A stretch of 64,000 nt of DNA, taken from assembly GCA_032355985.1 (NCBI GenBank), contig JAUKVZ010000001.1:806001-870000 (forward strand). Reading direction: 5' to 3'. Positions within the stretch are counted from its first letter, which is position 1; each line of letters begins with the position of its first letter. Position numbers and translations under genes: made by a program. The notes below the pieces were generated by a model. That model saw nothing but the letters and a program-made list of their open reading frames with translations. It searched no databases and was not told the origin of the DNA. Shown one piece after another: positions 1-7,974 of the stretch. This DNA comes from Sarcodiotheca gaudichaudii. Taxonomy: Eukaryota > Rhodophyta > Florideophyceae > Gigartinales > Solieriaceae.

Positions 1-845
1 TTGCGCGACTGGTGGAGCGGGTCTTCGGCGTGCGATTCGATGATGAATGGGGTGCGGGGGCGGATGTCGAAGAGGCGCAGGTGGAGGCGCTGGGGCCGAT
101 GCGCGTGCTGGTCGCTGAGGACAACAAGGTGAATCAGCGGGTGACGCAGCGTCTGCTTGAGAAGGCGGGGCATCGGGTGGAAATCGTGGAGGATGGCGCG
201 GTGGCCGTGGAGCAGGCGCTGACGGGAGACTTCGATGTGGGGCTTTTTGATATTCAGATGCCGGTGATGGGCGGTGAGGAAGCGGCGCGGCGCATCCGGG
301 CGGCGGAGGGTGATGGACGGCATTTGCCGCTGATCGCGCTGACGGCGCATGCAATGCGCGGGGACAAGGAGCGATTTCTGGCGTCGGGGATGGATGGGTA
401 TGTGACGAAGCCGGTGGAGGCTTCGGCTCTTTACGCGGAGATGGCGCGGGTGCTTTCCGGGACGGAGAGTGTGATCGAAAGTCATGAGGCGGCGCTGGAG
501 GATCGCATCGATCTGGATGCGGTGGCGTCGCGTCTGGGCGGGGATCGGGAGCTTGCGCTGGAGGCGCTTTCGCTTTTCCGTGAGGATTGCTCGAAGCGGA
601 TGCAGGAGATTGACAGCGCGCTTGCGACGGGCGTGTGGTCGGAGGTTTCGCGGACAGCGCATGGCCTGCGCGGGGCGCTTGGGCAGATCGCCAGCGTTCG
701 GGGCGCTCAGGCGGCGGCGCGGCTGGAGCGGTGCAGCGATGAGGAAGATGCGGAGGGTTGCCGCGGGGCGATTGCGGAACTGAAGTCGGAGATCGCGGCG
801 CTGCTTGCGCAGATCGACGGAATCGGTGAGAATGGGCACTCATGA
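1..845 (+). CDS. Hybrid histidine kinase, C-terminal part (receiver + HPt), cut by window start
   Basis: The frame is open from the first complete codon at position 3, so this is the C-terminal part of a larger protein; the GTG at 12 is an internal codon, not a credible start. What remains is a CheY-like receiver domain beginning at the LVAEDNKVNQR motif, with phospho-acceptor Asp in LFDIQMPVMGG and the conserved Lys in YVTKPVEA, then a histidine phosphotransfer (HPt) domain with the acceptor His in RTAHGLRGALG. This order is the usual C-terminus of a multi-step phosphorelay sensor kinase, in which phosphate passes from kinase His to receiver Asp to HPt His. The stop overlaps the next start (ATGA), so this gene and the following receiver protein are probably translated together and belong to one relay. 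The input and kinase domains lie outside the window and the signal cannot be inferred. Confidence 0.9.
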   Translation, partial: ARLVERVFGVRFDDEWGAGADVEEAQVEALGPMRVLVAEDNKVNQRVTQRLLEKAGHRVEIVEDGAVAVEQALTGDFDVGLFDIQMPVMGGEEAARRIRAAEGDGRHLPLIALTAHAMRGDKERFLASGMDGYVTKPVEASALYAEMARVLSGTESVIESHEAALEDRIDLDAVASRLGGDRELALEALSLFREDCSKRMQEIDSALATGVWSEVSRTAHGLRGALGQIASVRGAQAAARLERCSDEEDAEGCRGAIAELKSEIAALLAQIDGIGENGHS

Positions 846-1444
846 GAGCGTTGATTGCCGAGGATGATCCGATTTCACGTCGCCTGCTGGAGCGGCTGCT
901 GCCCAAGTGGGGCTATGAGCTGACGGTGGCGGAGTCGGGCGATGCGGCGCTGGAGCAGGCGAAGGAGGCGGATTCGCCGCGGCTGCTGGTGCTGGACTGG
1001 ATGATGCCGGGGATGAGCGGGCCTGATGTGTCGCGCGCGCTGCGGCTGCTGGATCACGGATCGGAGTATTACATTCTGCTGCTGACGGCCAAGTCGGAGC
1101 AGGATGAGATCGTCGAGGGTTTGTGCTCGGGCGTTGATGACTACGTCAACAAGCCATTTCATGCGGATGAGCTTCGAGCGCGGCTGGCCTGCGGGCGGCG
1201 GGTGCTTGAGCTTCAATCACAGCTTGCTTCGCGTGTGAAGGAGCTGGAAGCGGCGCTTGCGCGGGTGGATGAGCTGCAGGGGCTGTTGCCGATTTGCGCG
1301 TATTGCAAGCGAATTCGCGAAGGCGATGAGTACATTCACTCGGTGGAGCAGTACATCGCAACGCGCAGCAAGGCTGAGTTCAGCCATGGCGTGTGCCCGG
1401 ACTGCTATGCGAAGCACGTGCAGCCGCAGATTGATGCGTTGTAG
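842..1444 (+). CDS. Response regulator with C-terminal Cys4 (two CxxC) module
   Basis: 200 aa. Residues 1-118 form a receiver domain: acidic pocket at 8-9 (EDD), acceptor Asp52 in VLDWMMPGMSG, and Lys104 in YVNKPF. Residues about 120-147 look like a coiled coil (LQSQLASRVKELEAALARVDEL). The tail carries two CxxC pairs, C152/C155 (ICAYCKRI) and C185/C188 (CPDCYAKH), spaced like a zinc ribbon or other metal site. This receiver-plus-CxxC arrangement recurs in regulators without a DNA-binding domain; the role of the tail is not established. No helix-turn-helix or enzymatic output domain is present, so output is probably through protein contact. The ATG overlaps the stop of the upstream HPt protein by 4 nt, making that protein the probable phosphodonor. 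Confidence 0.9.
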   Translation: MRALIAEDDPISRRLLERLLPKWGYELTVAESGDAALEQAKEADSPRLLVLDWMMPGMSGPDVSRALRLLDHGSEYYILLLTAKSEQDEIVEGLCSGVDDYVNKPFHADELRARLACGRRVLELQSQLASRVKELEAALARVDELQGLLPICAYCKRIREGDEYIHSVEQYIATRSKAEFSHGVCPDCYAKHVQPQIDAL

Positions 1445-1459
1445 GATCGCCGGCGCGTG

Positions 1460-2254
1460 TTACGCGATTGATCGCGCGTGTGCGTAGAGCTTCGCGACCA
1501 TCTTCCAGTTGATGATGTTCATGAAGTTCTTGACGTATTCGGCGCGGCGGTTCTGATATTTGATGTAGTAGGCGTGCTCCCAGACGTCGACGCCAAGCAG
1601 CGGCGTGACGCCGGACATGAGCATGTTCTGCTGCTTCTCGCCCTGCATGATCATGAGGCGTTCGGAGATGGGCTCGAAGACGAGCCAGCCCCAGCCGGAG
1701 CCTTCGACGGTGCGTGCGGCGGCCTGGAACTGATCAGAGAACTGATCGAAGGAGCCGAAGTCGGTCTCGATGGCGTGGGCGAGATCGCCGGATTCGAGTT
1801 CGCCGCCGCCCTGTGACTTCGGCGCCATGGTGATCCAGAAGAGTGAGTGATTGGCGTGGCCGGAGCCATTGAATGAGAGTTCGTGCGTCCAGTACTTGAT
1901 GAGATCGTTGTCGTTGTCGCGGCGAGCCTTGGCAAGGGCTGCGACGGCCTTGTTGGCGCCGCGAACGTAGCCTGCGTGATGCTTGTCGTGATGGATGCGC
2001 ATCGTCTGTTCGTCGATGAAGGGTTCGAGCGCGTCGTAGTCGTAGGGAAGGGCCGGGAGGACGTATTCACCCGTGGCGGCGTTGTAACCGGCGCCTGCGA
2101 GGGCCAGGGGAGACACGGCTGATGCGGCTCGTCTTGCCGAGCCTGCCATCTGTGCGGAGACGGCGGGCGCGGCTGCAGCGGCGGCGAGGAAGGAGATGGC
2201 GCCGAGCGCCTGGCGGCGTGTGGTTTCGGTGGCTGCGAGCGGGCGATCGGACAT
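1460..2254 (-). CDS. sodA: Superoxide dismutase, Mn/Fe family, Tat-exported
   Basis: 264 aa. It converts superoxide to oxygen and hydrogen peroxide. The four metal ligands are in place: His88 in RIHHDKHHAGYV, His136 in GHANHSLFW, and Asp223 and His227 in DVWEHAYY. The GHANHS and LGVDVWEHAYYIKYQN motifs resemble the Mn-using branch more than the Fe branch, but metal choice cannot be settled from sequence. The N-terminus has a twin-arginine signal (TTRRQALGAISFLAAAAAAP, residues 11-30), and the enzyme domain starts near residue 64, so the protein is predicted to fold with its metal in the cytoplasm and be exported. It converges on the receiver gene with 15 bp between stops. The symbol marks the family; sodB is the alternative. 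Confidence 0.92.
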   Translation of the reverse strand: MSDRPLAATETTRRQALGAISFLAAAAAAPAVSAQMAGSARRAASAVSPLALAGAGYNAATGEYVLPALPYDYDALEPFIDEQTMRIHHDKHHAGYVRGANKAVAALAKARRDNDNDLIKYWTHELSFNGSGHANHSLFWITMAPKSQGGGELESGDLAHAIETDFGSFDQFSDQFQAAARTVEGSGWGWLVFEPISERLMIMQGEKQQNMLMSGVTPLLGVDVWEHAYYIKYQNRRAEYVKNFMNIINWKMVAKLYAHARSIA

Positions 2255-2379
2255 GTGTCTGCTCCTTCGTGATTGACGTGGATACGCACCAAGAGGATAC
2301 GCATTGCGCAGCGATCGCGCCGAATGGCGTGTCGAATGCGGGGCGCGCGGCCCGGCGCAGATTGTGGAGTGCTTCGCGT

Positions 2380-4428
2380 TTATCGTCGGCGTCGGATGAT
2401 CACGGGCGATGCGAGCAGCAGCGCGGCGATCGGCGCGGGCGCCGGAATGACGACGAGGCGGACGCGATCGGGATGGTATTCGACGGCGATCTGCAGACTG
2501 CCGCCGATATTCAGGCCGGCGCTGTCGGCGAAGACGCCGTCGCGTTCCTGAAAGAAGATCACGTCGTAGAAGTCCCCCACTGTCGGCACGTAGCCATCGG
2601 CGAGTTTGACGCTGATGGTTCCGGCCATCGCCTCGCCACGAGCGGGATTCATGAAAATGAGATCGGCGGCGGTTTCGGTGACGCCGTAGCCGACGCCCAT
2701 GGCCGTGCCTGCGAGAAGGACTTCGAATGTGGAGTCCTGTTCAAAGATGAGACTGCCGGCGAGATCGAGGGTGTTGGGTTCGGATATGCCGCGGCTGGAG
2801 AGGACGGGCGGCTCGATGATGAGTTCGCCTTCGACGTTGAGGTCGCCGACGATGTCGAGCTCGCGCCCGTTGCGAAGGGTGAGGCGACCATCGGCGTTGA
2901 TGCGGTTGAGGTTGGAGAGCGCATCCTGATTGATTTGATCGAGGATGGCGGAGCCGGGGCCATCGAGGACGAGGTCGGTTCCGATTTCGACGATGGCTGC
3001 GTTATCGAAGCGGAGTGTGCCCTGGATGTCGAAGTTGGCGTCGGAAAGGATGCCGCCGGCGAAGTTGGTGAGTGTGAAGCCGGGGGCGACGGCCAGTTCG
3101 GAGCCTGCGCCGACGGCAAGGAAGCCGTCATTCGTGAAATCGCCGACGGTGTTGAAGTTGCGGCCATTGCGGATATCGAAGCGGCCGCCGGGATTGATGA
3201 TGGCGAGGTTGGTGAGGGCGTCGGTCATCGTCTGATCGAGGACGGCGCTCGTGGGGCCATCGAGGGTGAGTTCGGCGTCGAGGTTCTGGATGTCTGCATC
3301 GTCGAACTGAAGCGTGCCGGCGATGTTGTAGGCGCCGCCTTCGAGTGTGTTTGTGCCGGAGTTAAATGAGAGCAGGTCGGCGCCGGTGACGACTTCGAAG
3401 GTGGTGGCGTCGCCGACGGTGAGGGCGCCGTCGTTGGTGAAGTCGCCTGCTGTTGTGAAATCGGCGCCGCCGGTGAAGGCGAGGGCTGCGCCGGTGTCAT
3501 TGATTTGAATGGGATTGACGGCGTTAAAGGTGGATGTCGCGCCATCGATGGTGATGTCGGCCTGATTGGTGAGGATCATCTGGCCGACGAGGTCGATCTC
3601 TGCGCCACTTGAGACGATCCATGCGCCGGTCTGGAGGGTGTTTGAATTTCCGTTGACATCGACGCCGTTGGTTCGGAAGGTTCCGTTGGAGATATCGACT
3701 GAGCCGTTGTTGGTGAAGGTGATGTCGAGGAATTCGGTGACGCCGCCGGTGGATGACTTGGTGATCATGCCATCGTTGATGAGTGCGCTGCCGGCGCCCA
3801 TGTTGTCCCAGAGGATCATCTGATCGTTCTGGATGTCGAATGTGGAGTTCGGGCCATTCGTGAGGGAGGAATCTCCCATGAGGCGGATGTCGCCCGTGCC
3901 GGACCAGGTGAGGTTGTCGCCGAAGTGAACGATGGGCGTGTCGCAGATGTCGTCGCAGATGGAGCTTGCGAAGATGAGATCGCCGTTGGTTGTGAAGGAG
4001 CTGAGGGACTCGATCATGATGTCGGTGAACATCGTCACGCCGCTGACATCGATGGCGCCTGTTCCGGCGCCGCTGCGAAGGATGGCGCCATTTTGCGTGT
4101 AGTCGGCGTCGATGGTGAGCGTTTGAGTGTCGAGATCGAGTGTGGGATCGGCGCCGGTGAGCTGGAGGGAGTTGATGATGGCGGGGATATCGAGGTTGAC
4201 GTTGTAGGCGCCGGCGAGGTCGGCGATGGTGACGTCGAAGATCATGCCGCCGCCGTTGTCGGGGGTGAGCATGGGGTTCCAGTTTGCGGCATTGGACCAC
4301 ATGCCGCCGGCGGCGTTGTCCCAGTCGATGGGCGTAGGCGTGCCGGCGTGGGCGACTGCTGCGAGCGCGAGGGCGCTTGCGCAGATGGATGCGCGCGGCG
4401 CGAGTGTGCGCTTATGGTGGGCGATCAT
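2380..4428 (-). CDS. Large exported repeat protein with PEP-CTERM-like sorting tail
   Basis: 682 aa, function unknown. Residues 1-28 are a signal peptide ending in AVAHAG. A strong ribosome site (AGGAGG, 6 nt before the ATG) supports the start. The next segment (WDNAAGGMWSNAANWNP) resembles the opening of autotransporter-like beta-solenoid proteins, and the body is Asn/Asp/Gly/Thr-rich and beta-strand-like throughout. Two copies of a roughly 99-residue unit (LDGP-x-SA-x-LDQ ... RNGR ... VGD) lie at about residues 393 and 492. The C-terminus (PAPAPIAALLLASP followed by IIRRRR) has the proline-rich, hydrophobic, poly-Arg layout of PEP-CTERM-type sorting signals, so surface or extracellular-matrix delivery is likely. 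No catalytic motif is visible. Confidence 0.85.
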   Translation of the reverse strand: MIAHHKRTLAPRASICASALALAAVAHAGTPTPIDWDNAAGGMWSNAANWNPMLTPDNGGGMIFDVTIADLAGAYNVNLDIPAIINSLQLTGADPTLDLDTQTLTIDADYTQNGAILRSGAGTGAIDVSGVTMFTDIMIESLSSFTTNGDLIFASSICDDICDTPIVHFGDNLTWSGTGDIRLMGDSSLTNGPNSTFDIQNDQMILWDNMGAGSALINDGMITKSSTGGVTEFLDITFTNNGSVDISNGTFRTNGVDVNGNSNTLQTGAWIVSSGAEIDLVGQMILTNQADITIDGATSTFNAVNPIQINDTGAALAFTGGADFTTAGDFTNDGALTVGDATTFEVVTGADLLSFNSGTNTLEGGAYNIAGTLQFDDADIQNLDAELTLDGPTSAVLDQTMTDALTNLAIINPGGRFDIRNGRNFNTVGDFTNDGFLAVGAGSELAVAPGFTLTNFAGGILSDANFDIQGTLRFDNAAIVEIGTDLVLDGPGSAILDQINQDALSNLNRINADGRLTLRNGRELDIVGDLNVEGELIIEPPVLSSRGISEPNTLDLAGSLIFEQDSTFEVLLAGTAMGVGYGVTETAADLIFMNPARGEAMAGTISVKLADGYVPTVGDFYDVIFFQERDGVFADSAGLNIGGSLQIAVEYHPDRVRLVVIPAPAPIAALLLASPVIIRRRR

Positions 4429-4517
4429 GTTATCCCTCCTCCGGACGCGATCTCCCTTTGGGCCACGGTACTCCCGGCCCGTGGGATCGGCAACGAAAAA
4501 CGCATATCAAGGTGTCT

Positions 4518-7193
4518 CTAGGCGCCTCCTTCGATGGCCTGCATTTTGCGATGTGCGCTCTGGAGGCCTCGATTGACGGCGCGAATGTAGCGTGAGTTAT
4601 CTATCATGGCGCCCTGCTCGGTGAGGGCGGTGAAGCTTTGCAGGGCGCTGTGGTAATCAGCTTGTGCGCGCTGCAGGAGCGCGAGCGACTGGTTTGTGTC
4701 GGGCGCTTCGTCTGCGAGCAGTTCGAACGTTTGCGCGAGTTTGTACTGAGCGAGGCCGAGATCCTGCAGGTGGCGATTGACGGGATCGGAGGCGTAGATC
4801 TCGGTGCGGATCTCGAGGGAGCGCTGGAAGAGGCGGCGGGCTTCTTCGAGTTCTCCAAGGCTGCGGCGTTCATTGCCGACCTTATTGAGCATGAGGACGA
4901 GATCGCGCTGGGCTTCGAGGTTGGATTCGTCATCCGAGGCAAGGCGCTCGGCGATGTCGAGGGCCTGGGTGTAGAGCGCCAGGGCTTCTTCATGGCGAAG
5001 GTGTGCGGCTTCGATCTGGTTGCGCGCTGCTTCGGTGAGCGCGATGCGCATGAGGGCGAGGCCCTGCTGGTGATAGAGGATCATGATGGAGCGGAGAAGA
5101 TCGGCATCGGTGGGCGCCTGCGCGAGGGCTGTTTCGAGTGCGGCGACATCTGCGGCGTTGAGCGCGCGGCGGAACTCGGCGATGGCTTCGTCGTAGAGGG
5201 GCGCGGCGGCCTCGATGTCACCGGCGCGGGCGAGTTGATCGGCGTCGCCTTTGATGCCGCGGCCGATGAGGATGAAAGCGTTTGACTGGCGGGTCTGCGC
5301 CTGGGCGAGCTTGCGCATGACATCGGGATCGTCCGGAGCAGTCGCGGCGCGATTGGTCCAGTCATTCACGGCGCCGTCATAGAGGGAGGCGACTTCGTCG
5401 ACAGCGCGGGTGATCTTGTCGGGATCGGTCTCATCGAGAGCGAGATTGTGCAGTGCGTCTGCGAGGGCAAGCTGGGCGTCGATGCGGGCGTCGGCGTATT
5501 CGATGCGGCGGTGATCGACCTCGGGGAGAGCGCTGATGGCGGCGGCGTATGTGTCGATGGCTCGGCGATCTTCGAGAATGGCGTCCTGGAAGCGGCGGGA
5601 CTGGCGGTAGATCCAGCCGGTGTTGAGATAGGCGCGGGCCATATCGGCGAGGGCTTGCGGATCTTCGGGGCGCGCTTCGAGGATGCGTTCGTAGATGCGG
5701 CGGGCGCTGGCGTAACGCGCGGCGCCGGCGCTGGTGTCACCGAGTGTGTGGGCGGAGATGCCGGCGAGGAGTTCGCCGATGCGCTCGTGGGCGCTGGCGA
5801 GCGTGCGCTGGTACTGAAGATCGTCGGTGGCCTGTGCCTGGAGGGTTTCGAGGTAGCGCTCGGCTTCGGTGAGCAGGAGTTCGCGCGCGGGGAGGGCGCC
5901 GCGGAGGTCGGCTATTCGATCGTGGAAGCCGGTGAGGAAGGTCTGGGCGAGGCCCTGGAAGGCTTCGAAGTTGGATTCGGCGCGCTGGCGTTGTTCGGCT
6001 TCGAGTTGACGGGCGGCTTCTGCGGCGGCGGCCTGCTGCTGCGCTTCATGTTCGGCGCGGGTGGCGCGGGTGTACATGAAGAAGATGACGACGCTGAAGA
6101 CGATGAGCAGGACGAGCAGGGAGACTGCCGTGGCGACCTGGGGTTTGTAGCGGCGGAGGGTTTTTCGGATGACGTACCAGCCGCTGTCGCGTTTGGCTTC
6201 GATGGGCTGGCCATCGAGGTAGCGCTGGATGTCGCGGGCAAGATCGCCGGCGCTTTGATAGCGGCGCTCGCGATCCTTGCTGAGCGTTTTGAGGACGATC
6301 GTTTCGACTTCGTTGTTGATCTGACGGCGGACGGTCGAGGGGCGCGCGGGTTCGGCTTTGAGGATGTTGTCGAGGATGTCGCGCATGGCGCCGACGACTT
6401 CGTAGGGGAAGCGGCCGCCGGTGAGCATCTGGTAGAGGACGACGCCGAGGGAGTAGACATCCGTGCGAACATCGATCATGTCGGGCGAGCCCTGCGCCTG
6501 CTCGGGGGATGCCCAGGGGAGTGAGCCGACGAACTGGCCGGTCATCGTCATGAGCTGAAGGTGCGTCGTTTCGTCGACTTCACCGGTGGCGATTTTGGCA
6601 AGGCCGAAGTCGACGACGTGGGGATGGCCCTCCTCGTCGATGATGATGTTTCCGGGTTTGAGATCGCGATGAATGATGCCCTTGAGGTGGGCGACATTGA
6701 TGATCTGGCAGATGTCTTTGAAGAGCTTGAGCGTGTGATCGATGGAGGGTTCGGTGTCGGCGATGTATTTGTCGAGCGAGCGGCCCGAGATGTAGTCCAT
6801 CACGTAGTAGAAGGCGCCGCCGGACTCGCCGGAGTCGATGATGGAGACGATGCCGGGATGATTGAGCTGGCCGAGAATCTCGACTTCGCGTTCGAAGCGG
6901 GCGCGGCCGCGTGAGCCGACGAGCGGGTTCTCGCGCATGACCTTGACGGCGACTTTGCGCTTGGTGTTGCGCTGGATGGCCTGATAGACGACGCCCTGGC
7001 CGCCGCGATGGATCTCGCGGACGAACTCGTACCCCGGAATATCGACGCGCGCCGCCTTCTGCCATTTCGGTCCGACGGACTGCACCTCGACGGCCTGCTT
7101 GCGCGCGGCTTCGATGAGATCACGCGCTGAGCCGGAGGAGGGCGGGGCCTCCTGGCTGGTGTCAGGTTCGGGTGTGTCGCTGGCGCTGTTCAT
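4518..7193 (-). CDS. Membrane Ser/Thr protein kinase with C-terminal TPR-type repeats
   Basis: 891 aa. Residues 55-330 are a Hanks-type kinase: Gly-rich loop IHRGGQGVVY (61-70), Lys84 in VAVKV, catalytic HRD at 175-177 (HRDLKPGN), DFG at 195-197, and an activation segment ending in WASPEQ. The catalytic residues look intact, so it should be active. A hydrophobic stretch at 352-375 is a single membrane span, followed by an Ala/Gln/Glu-rich coiled coil and about 450 helical residues with TPR-like pairs (for example ARRLFQRSLEI and AEFRRALNAA). The kinase lies before the span and the TPR part after it, so the TPR region is probably periplasmic. It starts 3 nt after the stop of the sigma factor gene, so the two are almost certainly co-transcribed. 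Substrate unknown. Confidence 0.93.
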   Translation of the reverse strand: MNSASDTPEPDTSQEAPPSSGSARDLIEAARKQAVEVQSVGPKWQKAARVDIPGYEFVREIHRGGQGVVYQAIQRNTKRKVAVKVMRENPLVGSRGRARFEREVEILGQLNHPGIVSIIDSGESGGAFYYVMDYISGRSLDKYIADTEPSIDHTLKLFKDICQIINVAHLKGIIHRDLKPGNIIIDEEGHPHVVDFGLAKIATGEVDETTHLQLMTMTGQFVGSLPWASPEQAQGSPDMIDVRTDVYSLGVVLYQMLTGGRFPYEVVGAMRDILDNILKAEPARPSTVRRQINNEVETIVLKTLSKDRERRYQSAGDLARDIQRYLDGQPIEAKRDSGWYVIRKTLRRYKPQVATAVSLLVLLIVFSVVIFFMYTRATRAEHEAQQQAAAAEAARQLEAEQRQRAESNFEAFQGLAQTFLTGFHDRIADLRGALPARELLLTEAERYLETLQAQATDDLQYQRTLASAHERIGELLAGISAHTLGDTSAGAARYASARRIYERILEARPEDPQALADMARAYLNTGWIYRQSRRFQDAILEDRRAIDTYAAAISALPEVDHRRIEYADARIDAQLALADALHNLALDETDPDKITRAVDEVASLYDGAVNDWTNRAATAPDDPDVMRKLAQAQTRQSNAFILIGRGIKGDADQLARAGDIEAAAPLYDEAIAEFRRALNAADVAALETALAQAPTDADLLRSIMILYHQQGLALMRIALTEAARNQIEAAHLRHEEALALYTQALDIAERLASDDESNLEAQRDLVLMLNKVGNERRSLGELEEARRLFQRSLEIRTEIYASDPVNRHLQDLGLAQYKLAQTFELLADEAPDTNQSLALLQRAQADYHSALQSFTALTEQGAMIDNSRYIRAVNRGLQSAHRKMQAIEGGA

Positions 7194-7196
7194 GGA

Positions 7197-7820
7197 TCAG
7201 CCGGGATCGGAGAAGAACATGGAGGGTGTGCCCATGGCGTCGCGAAGGCAGTCGTGAGCGCGGGCGCGAAGCATGTAGACGGCGCCGGGAGTGCGATTGA
7301 GTTCCTTTGCGACTTCCTCGATGGGGCAGCCCTGCAGGTCGTAACGTTCGATGACCAGGCGGTAGTCGGCGGGAAGATCCTTGAGGGCGCTGGTGAGCCA
7401 GTCTGCGGCTTCATCGCCGGCTGCGACGCGGCTGGGAGTGGTGCTGACGGCGCCGAGGAGACCGGCGAGGGCGGCGACGGAGTTCTCTCCTGCGGCGGGC
7501 CTGACGCGGTTTTTCGGGTTTGGCCGCTTTTCGGCCTCGAGGGCGCGGATGGCGTCCCGCAGGTTGTTGCGGGCGATCTGGCGGAGCCAGGCGAAGAGGC
7601 CTCCCCCACTGTCGGCGTTGAGCGAATCGATGCGGAGGAAGGCTTCGAGGTATGTGACCTGCAGGACATCATCGACTTCGATGGCGCCTTGCCATTTGCG
7701 GCTCAGGGATGAGGCGATGTCTCGCCTGAGGGCCGGGTCGTGCTTTTCGAGCAGGTCGGCGAGGGCGGCGGCATCGCCACCGGCGGCGCGGTTGATGATG
7801 TCGGCGCTTTCCTCGTTCAT
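7197..7820 (-). CDS. ECF-type RNA polymerase sigma factor
   Basis: 207 aa from the ATG at 7820; a GGAG sits about 8 nt upstream, whereas the longer open frame (to 7883) begins with non-conserved residues. Region 2 is recognisable (EVDDVLQVTYLEAFLRIDS and FAWLRQIARNNLRDAIR, -10 recognition and melting) and region 4 ends the protein (LPADYRLVIERYDLQGCPIEEVAKEL, then RTPGAVYMLRARAHDCLRD, a helix-turn-helix for -35 binding). No anti-sigma gene is adjacent. Instead the membrane Ser/Thr kinase follows after 3 nt. Sigma/kinase pairs of this kind are known in Planctomycetota, and in some ECF groups phosphorylation by the partner kinase replaces an anti-sigma factor. Whether that holds here is inference. 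Confidence 0.9.
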   Translation of the reverse strand: MNEESADIINRAAGGDAAALADLLEKHDPALRRDIASSLSRKWQGAIEVDDVLQVTYLEAFLRIDSLNADSGGGLFAWLRQIARNNLRDAIRALEAEKRPNPKNRVRPAAGENSVAALAGLLGAVSTTPSRVAAGDEAADWLTSALKDLPADYRLVIERYDLQGCPIEEVAKELNRTPGAVYMLRARAHDCLRDAMGTPSMFFSDPG

Positions 7821-7974
7821 GAGGGGTCTCCGGCCCGCGCAGACCGGGGCCAGGGACAGTGTACATGGGGTCATGGGTCGCACCTCCAGTAAAGTGGGCG
7901 AGCGCCGGGGCGCTGACTCACGCGGAGATGGCGCTTTTTCTCATTTTCTTTCGCGACCCGGAAGGAGCGAGCCC

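Noticed and set aside
2122-4521. Long plus-strand open frames (415 and 198 aa) across the repeat-protein gene
   Set aside because: They are Asp/Glu/Ala/Gly/Val-biased products of the antisense strand and lack any domain or a convincing ribosome site.
5448-6524. 358-aa plus-strand open frame across the kinase gene
   Set aside because: Antisense artefact of GC-rich coding; the minus-strand kinase has complete catalytic motifs.
7381-7974. Upstream extension of the Rieske protein frame, giving a 561-aa protein
   Set aside because: The extra residues lie antisense to the sigma factor gene and look like the Arg/Ala/Ser-rich by-product of GC-rich antisense sequence; the SD-supported TTG at 7975 marks where conserved sequence begins.
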